Shown here: positions 18,701-27,164 of the stretch, piece by piece | Position numbering within the stretch: the stretch's first letter is position 1 | How the letters are laid out: each line of letters starts with the position of its first letter | Origin: an uncultured Granulosicoccaceae bacterium | GTDB taxonomy: Bacteria; Pseudomonadota; Gammaproteobacteria; Granulosicoccales; Granulosicoccaceae | Assembly: GCA_938003855.1 (NCBI GenBank) | Contig: CALKXD010000019.1 | Span: forward strand, 1 to 64,000 | DNA: 64,000 bases | Reading direction: 5' to 3' | The notes under the pieces: model-generated | Seen by the model: the letters and a program-made list of their open reading frames with translations, nothing else | Told to the model about the DNA's origin: nothing | The model's database searches: none | Position numbers and translations under genes: made by a program

Positions 18701-19681
18701 ATGAATAATAACCACGAAGAAATCAATTACCACACGCTGATCGATGCGCAGACCTGGCGCTTTATAGAGAAGACCGGAGAATGGTTTCCACCGGATGCCG
18801 TTGATCTGAGCGTCGAGCGGCAACGGGAAATTTATAACGCTATGTGCCGTGAGTTTTACCAGGGGCATGCGCCGGGTATTGTCAGCAGTGATCGGGTTAT
18901 TTCTGCCCGTGCCGCGGACGACGGCCGCGATGCGTATCCGGTGCCGTTGCGCCGGTACTGTAGCAGCAGCCCTGACAACACCGCGGTGGTTGTCTATTTA
19001 CACGGCGGCGGGTTTGTCGTCGGTGGGCTCGATAGCCACGATGATGTCTGCAGTGAAATTTGCCAATCCAGTGGTTTTGATGTCTATTCCGTTGACTATC
19101 GTTTATCACCGGAGCATGTACACCCGGCGGCTTTTAATGATGCGCTGATGGCGGTGGAAACTATTGCCGCTGAGCGGTCATTGCCAATTGTGCTGTGCGG
19201 AGACAGCGCAGGTGCCAATCTGGCGGCAGCGGTCGCACATGACGTGCGAGGCCGGAAAATTGAGGTTGCCGGTCAGTTGCTGATTTACCCTGGTCTGGGG
19301 GGCGATATGACAAACGGTTCCTACGTCAGTCACGCCCATGCACCGATGCTGACAACCCGGGATGTGCTTTTCTATGCCACTGTGCGTACAGCCAATGAGC
19401 CTGTGCTGCATGATCCAACCTACGCGCCTCTGCAGGACACTGATTTCACCAATCTGCCGCCGACAGTAATTGTCAGTGCCGAGTGTGACCCGCTGTCAGA
19501 CGATGGTCGTGACTATCGCGATGCTATTATTGGTGCCGGCGGGCAGGCGGTTTGGATCAATGAAAAAGGCCTGGTGCATGGTTACCTGCGGGCGCGTTCG
19601 TCGGTGGCTCGCGCCCGGCAGAGCTTTGACCGTATTCTGCAGGGTATCGCTATGCTCGGGCATCGACAGTGGCATTATTAA
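18701..19681 (+). CDS. Alpha/beta-hydrolase, hormone-sensitive-lipase (family IV) esterase
   Basis: A 326-residue cytosolic esterase. The oxyanion motif H-G-G-G-F-V-V-G-G is followed by the nucleophile elbow G-D-S-A-G-A-N, the classic family IV pair. The catalytic Asp is in A-E-C-D-P-L-S-D-D-G and the His in K-G-L-V-H-G-Y. Such enzymes hydrolyse short-chain carboxylic esters. It converges with the CocE-like gene, whose stop lies nine bases past this stop codon; a shared hydrolytic pathway is possible but unproven. Confidence 0.9.
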   Translation: MNNNHEEINYHTLIDAQTWRFIEKTGEWFPPDAVDLSVERQREIYNAMCREFYQGHAPGIVSSDRVISARAADDGRDAYPVPLRRYCSSSPDNTAVVVYLHGGGFVVGGLDSHDDVCSEICQSSGFDVYSVDYRLSPEHVHPAAFNDALMAVETIAAERSLPIVLCGDSAGANLAAAVAHDVRGRKIEVAGQLLIYPGLGGDMTNGSYVSHAHAPMLTTRDVLFYATVRTANEPVLHDPTYAPLQDTDFTNLPPTVIVSAECDPLSDDGRDYRDAIIGAGGQAVWINEKGLVHGYLRARSSVARARQSFDRILQGIAMLGHRQWHY

Positions 19682-19690
19682 GTAGCCAGA

Positions 19691-21706
19691 CTATATCCAG
19701 TCACGTGCAATGACATCGGTAAAAGTCCGGTGGAAAAACAGTTCACCGTTGTCGAACACGTTCAGCTCGGCCTGCAGGTAAAAGGCCTGTTCATCACTGT
19801 GCATGGTGACCAGCGCGTCGGTTTTCCAGTGCCAGTCGTCCCGCCCCCCGGTCTGCTGCCAGTGGATTTCTGCCTTGGCCGATAGCGGGTCATCCGGGTG
19901 GATGGACCATCGTTCACGGGCAAAGCTACCCGACAGCAGGCCATGGGCCAGATCCCGGTTTTCGCCAAAATCATTGTCTATTGCGGTGGTCACGATACCG
20001 GTGTTTTCATCGATCAGGGTTTGCCGGGTTGAAGACGTTGCGCGCACTGCTTCGCACTGCCATCCACTGGCGGCGACTGCGGGCTCGAAGCTGATCTGAC
20101 GGTCGTTTGCCCTGGTGCGCACCGGCAGTTGCACCGACCCCGATTGCAAGGTGATCGTGCTGCGTGCCGGTGATGGCCAGACAAACGGCCAGTAGGTTGT
20201 CGATAGCGCAATGCGCAGTTGATGCCCGGGCGGCACCCGATAGGCGATGTGGTCTAGCATTATGTTGGTGGTAAAGCGCTCGCCGGGGGTCAATTTTTGC
20301 GGATGCTCAGATGAGTTCCGATGGGTCAGGTTCAGGAGTCCCATGGTGATCAATGCCGAGGTGCCATCCGGTCGGATATCACACAGGCGCACGATTAGCG
20401 ATCCGGTGGTCTTATCAGCGCTGGCAGAAATGCTAAGCACAGGGGCACCGACGATATCGAGCGGTTGATCAAGGAGGTCGGAATCAAAACAGACTGATTT
20501 TGCATCGTCGTTATTTTGACTGTCGGGTAGTTCGGGGCCAAACGTGAACGGAAAGTACTCTCCGGTATTGCTGCCGCAATCCTGTGTCGTGGCAACATCA
20601 CATTGCAGTGGAGCCGGCTGTCTGGAGAGCGTGCGGCCAGCACCCGGATGGCTGGACAGATGCAGGGTGATTGGGTCAATACCGGGGGATGGCAAGGTGT
20701 TCTCGGCAATCCAGCGCCCGGGGCGCTCAGGCAGCCAGCGTGCCGGATGTACGCTATCCATCAGCCAGACCCGGTAGTCGGGTTCATTTTCTATATCGTT
20801 GTCTTTTTCTTTCAGCCAGTGATTCCACCAGCGCAATGCCTCTTGTAAAAATCCGATGGCGGGTTGCGGTTCAGCGTAGTGAGGATATTTATGAATCCAC
20901 GGCCCGACAATCCCTTTAACCGGTGCGGTGATATTTTCAACCAAATGACTAATGGTATTTCGATAGCCATCGTGCCAGCCGCCGATCGAAAGTACCGCCG
21001 CCTTGATCGCGCCGTAGTCTTCGCACACGGATCCGTGTTGCCAGTAGGCGTCACGATGTTGGTGGCGAAGCCACACCGAAGCCAGAAAAGGCTGATGCTC
21101 GAGGCGCTCCCGCCACAGTGCCCGCCATCCGTCACCAATCAGCAGTGGATCGGGGGGCGGCGACGCATAGGACAGCATATTGGCGGCCCAGCCAAGGTTT
21201 TCATTCAGCAGACAGCCGCCTTTGTAGTGGATATCGTCGGCGTAACGATCAACGGTCGAACATAACGTGATGATGGCGTTGAGGCCGGGCGGTTGCAGTG
21301 CGGCGACCTGCAGACTGTTGAAGCCACCCCACGAAATACCCATCATGCCGACGCTGCCATCACACCAGGGTTGCGCCCGGGCCCATGCAATGACATCGCA
21401 GGCATCCTGCAGTTCCTGTGGTGTGTATTCATCGGTGAGTAATCCTTCTGAATCACCGCTGCCACGTATATCGACCCGGATACAGGCGTAGCCATGCCCG
21501 GCAAACCACGGGTGGCTAAGCTCATCGCGGTGTACCGTGCCATCGCGCTTGCGGTAGGGCAGATACTCCAGAATGGCCGGCACCGGGTTCAGCGCTGCGT
21601 CGATCGGCATCCAGATTCGGGCCGATAATCTGCAGCCGTCCGGCAGAGTAATCAGTACGTGTGGCTGCTCGGTGATCTCCAGCGGGGATGATTCTGTCTG
21701 CGTCAT
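19691..21706 (-). CDS. CocE/NonD-family hydrolase (X-Pro dipeptidyl-peptidase-like)
   Basis: A 671-residue hydrolase of the CocE/NonD family (peptidase S15 type). The N-terminal alpha/beta-hydrolase core has the nucleophile in G-M-M-G-I-S-W-G-G-F and an early R-I-W-M-P segment. The C-terminal half has the jelly-roll domain typical of PepX_C, with G-A-P-V-L-S-I-S-A-S-A-D and G-H-Q-L-R-I-A-L-S-T-T. Family members cut X-Pro dipeptides, cocaine-like esters or glutaryl amides; the actual substrate is unknown. The absence of a signal peptide implies a cytosolic enzyme. It is divergent from the peptide ABC operon, so it may act on imported peptides. Confidence 0.87.
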   Translation of the reverse strand: MTQTESSPLEITEQPHVLITLPDGCRLSARIWMPIDAALNPVPAILEYLPYRKRDGTVHRDELSHPWFAGHGYACIRVDIRGSGDSEGLLTDEYTPQELQDACDVIAWARAQPWCDGSVGMMGISWGGFNSLQVAALQPPGLNAIITLCSTVDRYADDIHYKGGCLLNENLGWAANMLSYASPPPDPLLIGDGWRALWRERLEHQPFLASVWLRHQHRDAYWQHGSVCEDYGAIKAAVLSIGGWHDGYRNTISHLVENITAPVKGIVGPWIHKYPHYAEPQPAIGFLQEALRWWNHWLKEKDNDIENEPDYRVWLMDSVHPARWLPERPGRWIAENTLPSPGIDPITLHLSSHPGAGRTLSRQPAPLQCDVATTQDCGSNTGEYFPFTFGPELPDSQNNDDAKSVCFDSDLLDQPLDIVGAPVLSISASADKTTGSLIVRLCDIRPDGTSALITMGLLNLTHRNSSEHPQKLTPGERFTTNIMLDHIAYRVPPGHQLRIALSTTYWPFVWPSPARSTITLQSGSVQLPVRTRANDRQISFEPAVAASGWQCEAVRATSSTRQTLIDENTGIVTTAIDNDFGENRDLAHGLLSGSFARERWSIHPDDPLSAKAEIHWQQTGGRDDWHWKTDALVTMHSDEQAFYLQAELNVFDNGELFFHRTFTDVIARDWI

Positions 21707-22084
21707 AGGGCTCGCGGGTTGGTGTCGGCAATCGGGACGGTGCCGTGGAAATCGTACCAGTAACCCGGCGGTTGCGGGTGGATTAGACGCCAGCTCATGG
21801 CGGCGATTCGGGTAATGGATGAGTACCTATGCCGCCCGAAGCGGTGGCTGTTGTCGTCGGCGAGTGGCTTTCACATGACTTGCAAATGCCACCGTGCAGA
21901 GGTTTGGCTTTTCAGTCGAGCTCGATTTGTAGTTGCATTAGCCGGCGATATGATGTTCGCTGGAGGCACAATAGTGCGGGTATTTTTGCAGAAGTCACAT
22001 ACAGGCATTCCCAAGCGGCGCAAATGCGTTGATGCTGTAAGGGGGAGTTGAAATTTTTACCGGATATCGGAGGAGACCTCAATA
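21707..22084. other. Divergent intergenic region before peptide ABC operon
   Basis: About 380 bases holding the promoters of the CocE-like gene and of the ABC operon. A strong ribosome-binding sequence GGAGGAG lies just before the ATG at 22085. No operator is recognisable. Confidence 0.45.
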
Positions 22085-23671
22085 ATGACAGATTCACTCA
22101 ACCAACTGGGCAAACTGGCGGCGGCCGGAGTGATAGATCGCCGAACGTTCATGAAGCAGGCGGCAGCGATGGGTGCCAGTGTGGCGCTGTCCGGCGCGGT
22201 GCTGAGCAAAGCGGCTATGGCAGCGGAGCCGGTGACGGGTGGCCTACTGAAAATGGGGTCGTCCGGCGGCGAGTCCACCAATAGCCTCGATCCGGCAACT
22301 TCCTCGAGTGCGGTGCCGTTTCTCAACGGTCATCAGTGGGGCGATCTGCTGGTCGATATCGCCGATGACGGCAGTGTGGAAAATCGCCTGGCAGAAGAGT
22401 ACGGCTCGTCGGCTGATGCGAAAACCTGGACCTTTAAAATACGCAAAGGCGTAGAATTCCATAATGGTAAAACACTGACCCCGGATGATGTCATTGCTAC
22501 CCTGGAGCGACACTCCGGTGAAGACACCAAATCAGGGGCGCTGGGTGTGATGCGCGGCATCGATACCATGAAAGTCGACGGTGACAACGTTGTGATCGGA
22601 TTGAAAAATGCCAACGCCGATCTGCCCTTCCTGATGGCCGATTATCACCTGGTCATCCAGCCCAACGGGGGTAAAGATCAACCGGATGCAGGTATCGGAA
22701 CCGGCCCCTATAAGATGATGGTGAATGAGCCGGGCGTGCGTCACGGCTATGAGAAAAACACCAACGACTGGAAATCCGGCCGAGGTTTTGCCGAGCAGGT
22801 GGAAATACTGGTGATCAACGATGACACCGCCCGTGTCGCGGCGCTTCAGTCAGGGCAGGTGCACATGATCGAGCGCGTTCCGCCAAAGATTGTTGAACTG
22901 GTAAAACGCATACCGAACGTCGAGATTAAATCAGCGCCGGGTCGCGGTCACTACGTGTTTATTATGCATGCGAATACAGCACCATTTGACAACAAAGATC
23001 TGCGCCTGGCATTGAAATATGGCATCAACCGACAGGAGATGGTAGACAAAATTTTATTTGGCTATGGCTCTATCGGAAATGATATGCCGATCAATGCGGC
23101 CTACCCGTTGTTTTCCGATGATATAGAACAGCGTCAGTACGATCCTGACAAAGCAGCATTCCACTTTAAAAAATCAGGTCACAGCGGTTCGGTGGTGCTT
23201 AGAACCGCCGATGGTTCATTCCCGGGGGCGGTCGATGCCTCACAGTTGTTTCAACAGAGCTTGTCTCAGGCGGGTATCGAGCTTGAAGTCAAACGGGAAC
23301 CCAATGATGGTTACTGGTCCGAAGTATGGAATAAGCAACCGTTCTGCACGTCCTACTGGGGTGGTCGGCCGACGCAGGATCAGATGTATTCGACGGCCTA
23401 TTTGTCCAGTGCAGACTGGAACGACACGCGCTTTTTCAACGAAGGATTCGACAAAATGCTGCTGGCGGCAAAGGGCGAGCTGGACACTGCAAAGCGCAAA
23501 CAGATCTACCGCGACATGGGCACGCTGGTGCGTGACGACGGTGGTTTGATTTGTCCGATGTTCAACGACTGGGTTGAAGGTGTGTCGAATAAAGTCGGTG
23601 GCTGGGCGGTGAACTCGAACCAGACCATGATGAACGGGCAGGCACTGTCGCGCTGCTGGCTGAACGCCTAG
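22085..23671 (+). CDS. ABC transporter substrate-binding protein, oligopeptide type (SBP_bac_5), Tat signal
   Basis: A 528-residue periplasmic binding protein. The leader has D-R-R-T-F-M-K-Q, a twin-arginine motif, followed by A-S-V-A-L-S-G-A-V-L and an A-M-A-A cleavage region. The mature part has the family 5 signature (E-N-R-L-A-E-E-Y, T-W-T-F-K-I-R-K-G-V-E-F-H-N-G-K). It should deliver peptides or related ligands to the two permeases encoded next, 17 bases downstream. Tat export of a binding protein is found in some members and suggests folding before export. Confidence 0.92.
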   Translation: MTDSLNQLGKLAAAGVIDRRTFMKQAAAMGASVALSGAVLSKAAMAAEPVTGGLLKMGSSGGESTNSLDPATSSSAVPFLNGHQWGDLLVDIADDGSVENRLAEEYGSSADAKTWTFKIRKGVEFHNGKTLTPDDVIATLERHSGEDTKSGALGVMRGIDTMKVDGDNVVIGLKNANADLPFLMADYHLVIQPNGGKDQPDAGIGTGPYKMMVNEPGVRHGYEKNTNDWKSGRGFAEQVEILVINDDTARVAALQSGQVHMIERVPPKIVELVKRIPNVEIKSAPGRGHYVFIMHANTAPFDNKDLRLALKYGINRQEMVDKILFGYGSIGNDMPINAAYPLFSDDIEQRQYDPDKAAFHFKKSGHSGSVVLRTADGSFPGAVDASQLFQQSLSQAGIELEVKREPNDGYWSEVWNKQPFCTSYWGGRPTQDQMYSTAYLSSADWNDTRFFNEGFDKMLLAAKGELDTAKRKQIYRDMGTLVRDDGGLICPMFNDWVEGVSNKVGGWAVNSNQTMMNGQALSRCWLNA

Positions 23672-23688
23672 CCCGAAAGGACTGACCA

Positions 23689-24645
23689 GTGCCCTATTTG
23701 CTGATCCTGGTTGCCCAGCGGCTTGCGCTGGGTGCGTTGTTGTTGCTGGCCGTGTCTGCACTGATTTTCATCGGTACGGAAATTCTGCCGGGAGATGTCG
23801 CGCAATCTATTTTAGGGCAGTCTGCCACCCCCGAGGCGCTGGCCAATCTGCGCCGGGACCTGGGGTTGGAGGACCCGCCACACAAGCGTTACTTCAGTTG
23901 GTTGTGGGGCTTGTTGCACGGTGACCTCGGTACCGCACTGACGAATGGCGTTGATATCGCGTCGTCTATATCGAAACGTCTTTACAACACGATGTTTCTG
24001 GCGTCGGTCGCGGCTGTGATTGCAGTACCTCTGGCACTGCTGCTGGGTATGATCGCGGTGCGCTTTCGCAACCGCTGGCCAGATAAGCTGATTTCAGGCA
24101 CTACGCTCGGGTTTATTTCGCTGCCGGAGTTTTTTATTGGCTATTTACTGATCTATTTTGTCGCAGTGAAGCTGGGTTGGTTTCCCAGTGTCGCCACCGT
24201 CTACGATTCAATGAACTTCAGTGAGCGGCTGGCGGCGGTAGCTTTACCGGCGGCGACGTTGACGCTGGTGGTGCTGGCGCACATGATGCGCATGACTCGG
24301 GCGGCCATTCTTAACGTGATGCAGTCTGCCTATATAGAAACCGCTGAGTTGAAAGGGCTGTCCTCTTTCAAGGTTATTTTCCGCCACGCCTTCCCCAACG
24401 CAATCGCGCCGATCATCAATGTTGTGATGCTCAATCTTGCGTATCTGGTGGTCGGGGTGGTGGTGGTCGAGGTGATATTCGTGTTCCCGGGGATGGGGCA
24501 ATACCTGGTTGACCATGTCGCCAAGCGTGACGTGCCGGTGGTGCAGGCCTGTGGGTTGATCTTTGCCGGCTTTTATATTGTGTTGAATATGCTGGCAGAC
24601 ATCATCGCCATCATCAGCAATCCGCGTCTGCGACACCCCAAGTAG
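23689..24645 (+). CDS. ABC transporter permease, DppB type
   Basis: A 318-residue inner-membrane permease with about six helices and the coupling-loop E-A-A-like motif around A-E-L-K-G-L-S-S-F-K-V-I-F-R-H-A-F-P-N-A. The start is GTG (23689), 17 bases after the binding-protein gene. It is the first of two permease halves of a dipeptide-type importer. The stop is two bases before the next ATG, so translation is likely coupled. Confidence 0.92.
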   Translation: MPYLLILVAQRLALGALLLLAVSALIFIGTEILPGDVAQSILGQSATPEALANLRRDLGLEDPPHKRYFSWLWGLLHGDLGTALTNGVDIASSISKRLYNTMFLASVAAVIAVPLALLLGMIAVRFRNRWPDKLISGTTLGFISLPEFFIGYLLIYFVAVKLGWFPSVATVYDSMNFSERLAAVALPAATLTLVVLAHMMRMTRAAILNVMQSAYIETAELKGLSSFKVIFRHAFPNAIAPIINVVMLNLAYLVVGVVVVEVIFVFPGMGQYLVDHVAKRDVPVVQACGLIFAGFYIVLNMLADIIAIISNPRLRHPK

Positions 24646-24647
24646 CT

Positions 24648-25472
24648 ATGTTCTCCCGAATTCCAGTCAGCGCTCTGCTCGGTATGTTTGTCACATCGCT
24701 GTTTTTATTTGCAGCGGTTTTCGCTCCGTGGATTGCGCCTTACCCATTAACAGAGATCGTCGGTGGCGTCTGGGAGCCGGCCTCCAGTCAGTTCTGGCTC
24801 GGCACCGACAACCTCGGACGGGATCTGCTTTCCCGCATGATATACGGGGCACGGACCACGATATTTATCGCCTCTATGGCAACCTTGCTTTCATTTACAC
24901 TGGGGTCGGTACTCGGTTTGACGGCAGCCGTGATCGGTGGCTGGTTTGATCAGCTATTGTCACGCTTTGTCGATCTGCTGATGTCTATACCGACGCTGAT
25001 TTTTGCGCTGGTGGTGCTGTCGGTATTACCGGCCAACTTGATCACTCTGATCCTTGTCATGGGAATTCTTGATTCAACCCGAGTGTATCGGCTGGCCCGC
25101 TCGGTGGCTGTCGACATCAACGTTATGGACTTTGTGGAAACCGCCAAGCTGCGGGGTGAGGGGCGGATGTGGATTGTGTTCCGGGAAATTCTGCCCAACG
25201 CACTATCACCACTGGTGGCAGAGCTCGGGCTGCGATTTATATTTCAAGTGTTGTTTTTATCGGCGCTGTCTTTTCTGGGGCTGGGGATTCAGCCCCCGGA
25301 AGCCGACTGGGGTGGCATGGTTAAAGAAAACAAGGATGGCATTATCTTCGGTATACCGGCCGCGCTGATTCCGGCGGCAGCGATTTCTATACTGGCGATT
25401 GCAGTAAACCTTATTGCTGACTGGGTGTTGAACCGCACCACTGATCTGAAAGGCGGCCGCAGCGGACACTAA
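24648..25472 (+). CDS. ABC transporter permease, DppC type
   Basis: A 274-residue permease half with G-T-D-N-L-G-R-D-L-L-S-R, the conserved DppC/OppC N-terminal feature, and the coupling motif E-T-A-K-L-R-G-E-G-R. It has about six hydrophobic helices. It should pair with the preceding DppB-type protein. Its TAA stop shares one base with the ATG of the ATPase gene, a TAATG overlap that supports one polycistronic mRNA. Confidence 0.92.
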   Translation: MFSRIPVSALLGMFVTSLFLFAAVFAPWIAPYPLTEIVGGVWEPASSQFWLGTDNLGRDLLSRMIYGARTTIFIASMATLLSFTLGSVLGLTAAVIGGWFDQLLSRFVDLLMSIPTLIFALVVLSVLPANLITLILVMGILDSTRVYRLARSVAVDINVMDFVETAKLRGEGRMWIVFREILPNALSPLVAELGLRFIFQVLFLSALSFLGLGIQPPEADWGGMVKENKDGIIFGIPAALIPAAAISILAIAVNLIADWVLNRTTDLKGGRSGH

Positions 25473-27118
25473 TGACTGACGCTAACGACACTCTGTTACA
25501 GGTTGATGGTCTTTGCATCGGTGCCACGGTGTATCCACCCGACGCGAAGCCTCACGAAATAGCCATTGTGGATGACGTGTCTTTTTCGCTTTCGACAGGG
25601 CGAGTGCTTGGACTGATCGGGGAGTCCGGAGCCGGTAAATCCACCATTGGTCTGGCAGCGCTGGCCTATGGTCGCGGTGGTGTTCGGATCACCGGCGGTA
25701 GTGCGGTTATCAATGGTCGTGATGTTCTTGCGATCGGCAGAAAAGACTTACGGGATGTTCGCGGCAGTGATGTTTGTTACGTCGCGCAATCCGCGGCAGC
25801 GGCGTTTAACCCGGCGCATAAATTGATTGATCAGGTAGTTGAGGCGGCTCTGGCAAAAGGTGACCAAAGTAAGGCGTCACTGCATGAGCGAGCTATTGAA
25901 TTGTTCCGCACGCTGGGTTTGCCGGAGCCGGATCTTATCGGTAACCGCTACCCGCATCAGGTGTCCGGTGGGCAGTTGCAGCGCATCATGACGGCGATGG
26001 CGTTGTGCTCTAAACCAGACCTGATTATTTTTGACGAGCCCACCACCGCACTCGATGTCACGACACAAATCGATGTACTGGCAGCGATTAAGCATGCCAT
26101 CCACGAAACCGGTGTCGCGGCGATCTATATCACGCATGACCTGGCGGTTGTGGCGCAGGTCTCCGATGAAATCATGGTGCTGCGTCATGGTAAAACAATA
26201 GAGCATGGCAATACCCGTCAGATCATTGAGCAACCCGCTGATCCCTACACGCGCGCGTTGGTGAACGTGCGAACCATTGATCATCCGGAGGCGCCAGCAG
26301 ATGGCGAACCGCTGCTCGCTGTCAGCAGTGTCACTGCATCATATGCGGGTAGCAGCGAGCAGGTGTTGCGAAATGTGTCCGTTGAACTTCGACCCGGCCA
26401 GACATTGGCAGTGGTGGGTGAGTCGGGATCTGGTAAGTCGACGCTGGCGCGGGTGATTACCGGCTTGCTGCAACCTTCTGATGGGCAGATTCGCTTTAAT
26501 AACCGGCTTCTGCCTCCGGCGCTTGCCGGGCGCACTAAAAATGATCTGCGTGAACTGCAAATGATTCACCAGATGGCTGATGTTGCCATGAACCCGAGGC
26601 ACACGGTTCGCACCATTGTGGGCCGACCGCTGGAGTTTTACTTTGGCCTTAAGGGGGCGGCGAAAAAACAGCGTATTGCCGAGTTGCTCGATGAGATTGA
26701 GCTCGGTCCCGAATTTGCCGATCGCTACCCGGCAGAGTTGTCCGGTGGTCAAAAACAGCGTGTCTGCATAGCGCGTGCGCTGGCCGCTCAACCCAGGCTG
26801 ATTATCTGCGATGAAGTAACCAGTGCGCTTGATCCGCTGATCGCTGACGGCATACTGAAGCTGCTACTCGAATTACAACGCATCGAGCAGGTGGCATTTT
26901 TGTTTATTACCCATGACCTGGCTACCGTCAAAGCCATTGCCGATTCTATAGCCGTGATGTATCAGGGGGAAGTAGTGCGCTATGGCACTAAAACACAAGT
27001 GCTGACACCGCCCTACGATGACTACACCGATCTATTGCTCGCGTCAGTGCCGCGCATGGAGATCGGCTGGCTGGACAAGGCTATCGCCGGCCGCCGTATG
27101 GGCAGCGCGGGTAACTAG
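25472..27118 (+). CDS. Fused dipeptide-type ABC ATP-binding protein (DppD-DppF in one chain)
   Basis: A 548-residue protein with two complete nucleotide-binding domains. The first (about 30-265) has G-E-S-G-A-G-K-S, signature V-S-G-G-Q-L-Q and Walker B L-I-I-F-D-E-P. The second (about 290-530) has [16 protein letters not shown] and L-I-I-C-D-E-V. Both have the H-loop histidine in T-H-D-L-A. All catalytic elements are present in both halves, so both sites should work. This completes the importer encoded from 22085 onward. A weak dyad followed by ATTTTT near 27145-27166 may end transcription. Confidence 0.92.
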   Translation: MTDANDTLLQVDGLCIGATVYPPDAKPHEIAIVDDVSFSLSTGRVLGLIGESGAGKSTIGLAALAYGRGGVRITGGSAVINGRDVLAIGRKDLRDVRGSDVCYVAQSAAAAFNPAHKLIDQVVEAALAKGDQSKASLHERAIELFRTLGLPEPDLIGNRYPHQVSGGQLQRIMTAMALCSKPDLIIFDEPTTALDVTTQIDVLAAIKHAIHETGVAAIYITHDLAVVAQVSDEIMVLRHGKTIEHGNTRQIIEQPADPYTRALVNVRTIDHPEAPADGEPLLAVSSVTASYAGSSEQVLRNVSVELRPGQTLAVVGESGSGKSTLARVITGLLQPSDGQIRFNNRLLPPALAGRTKNDLRELQMIHQMADVAMNPRHTVRTIVGRPLEFYFGLKGAAKKQRIAELLDEIELGPEFADRYPAELSGGQKQRVCIARALAAQPRLIICDEVTSALDPLIADGILKLLLELQRIEQVAFLFITHDLATVKAIADSIAVMYQGEVVRYGTKTQVLTPPYDDYTDLLLASVPRMEIGWLDKAIAGRRMGSAGN

Positions 27119-27164
27119 AGTCATCACCCGTAGCGCTCGTCTGTCACTGATGTCAGTGCTATTT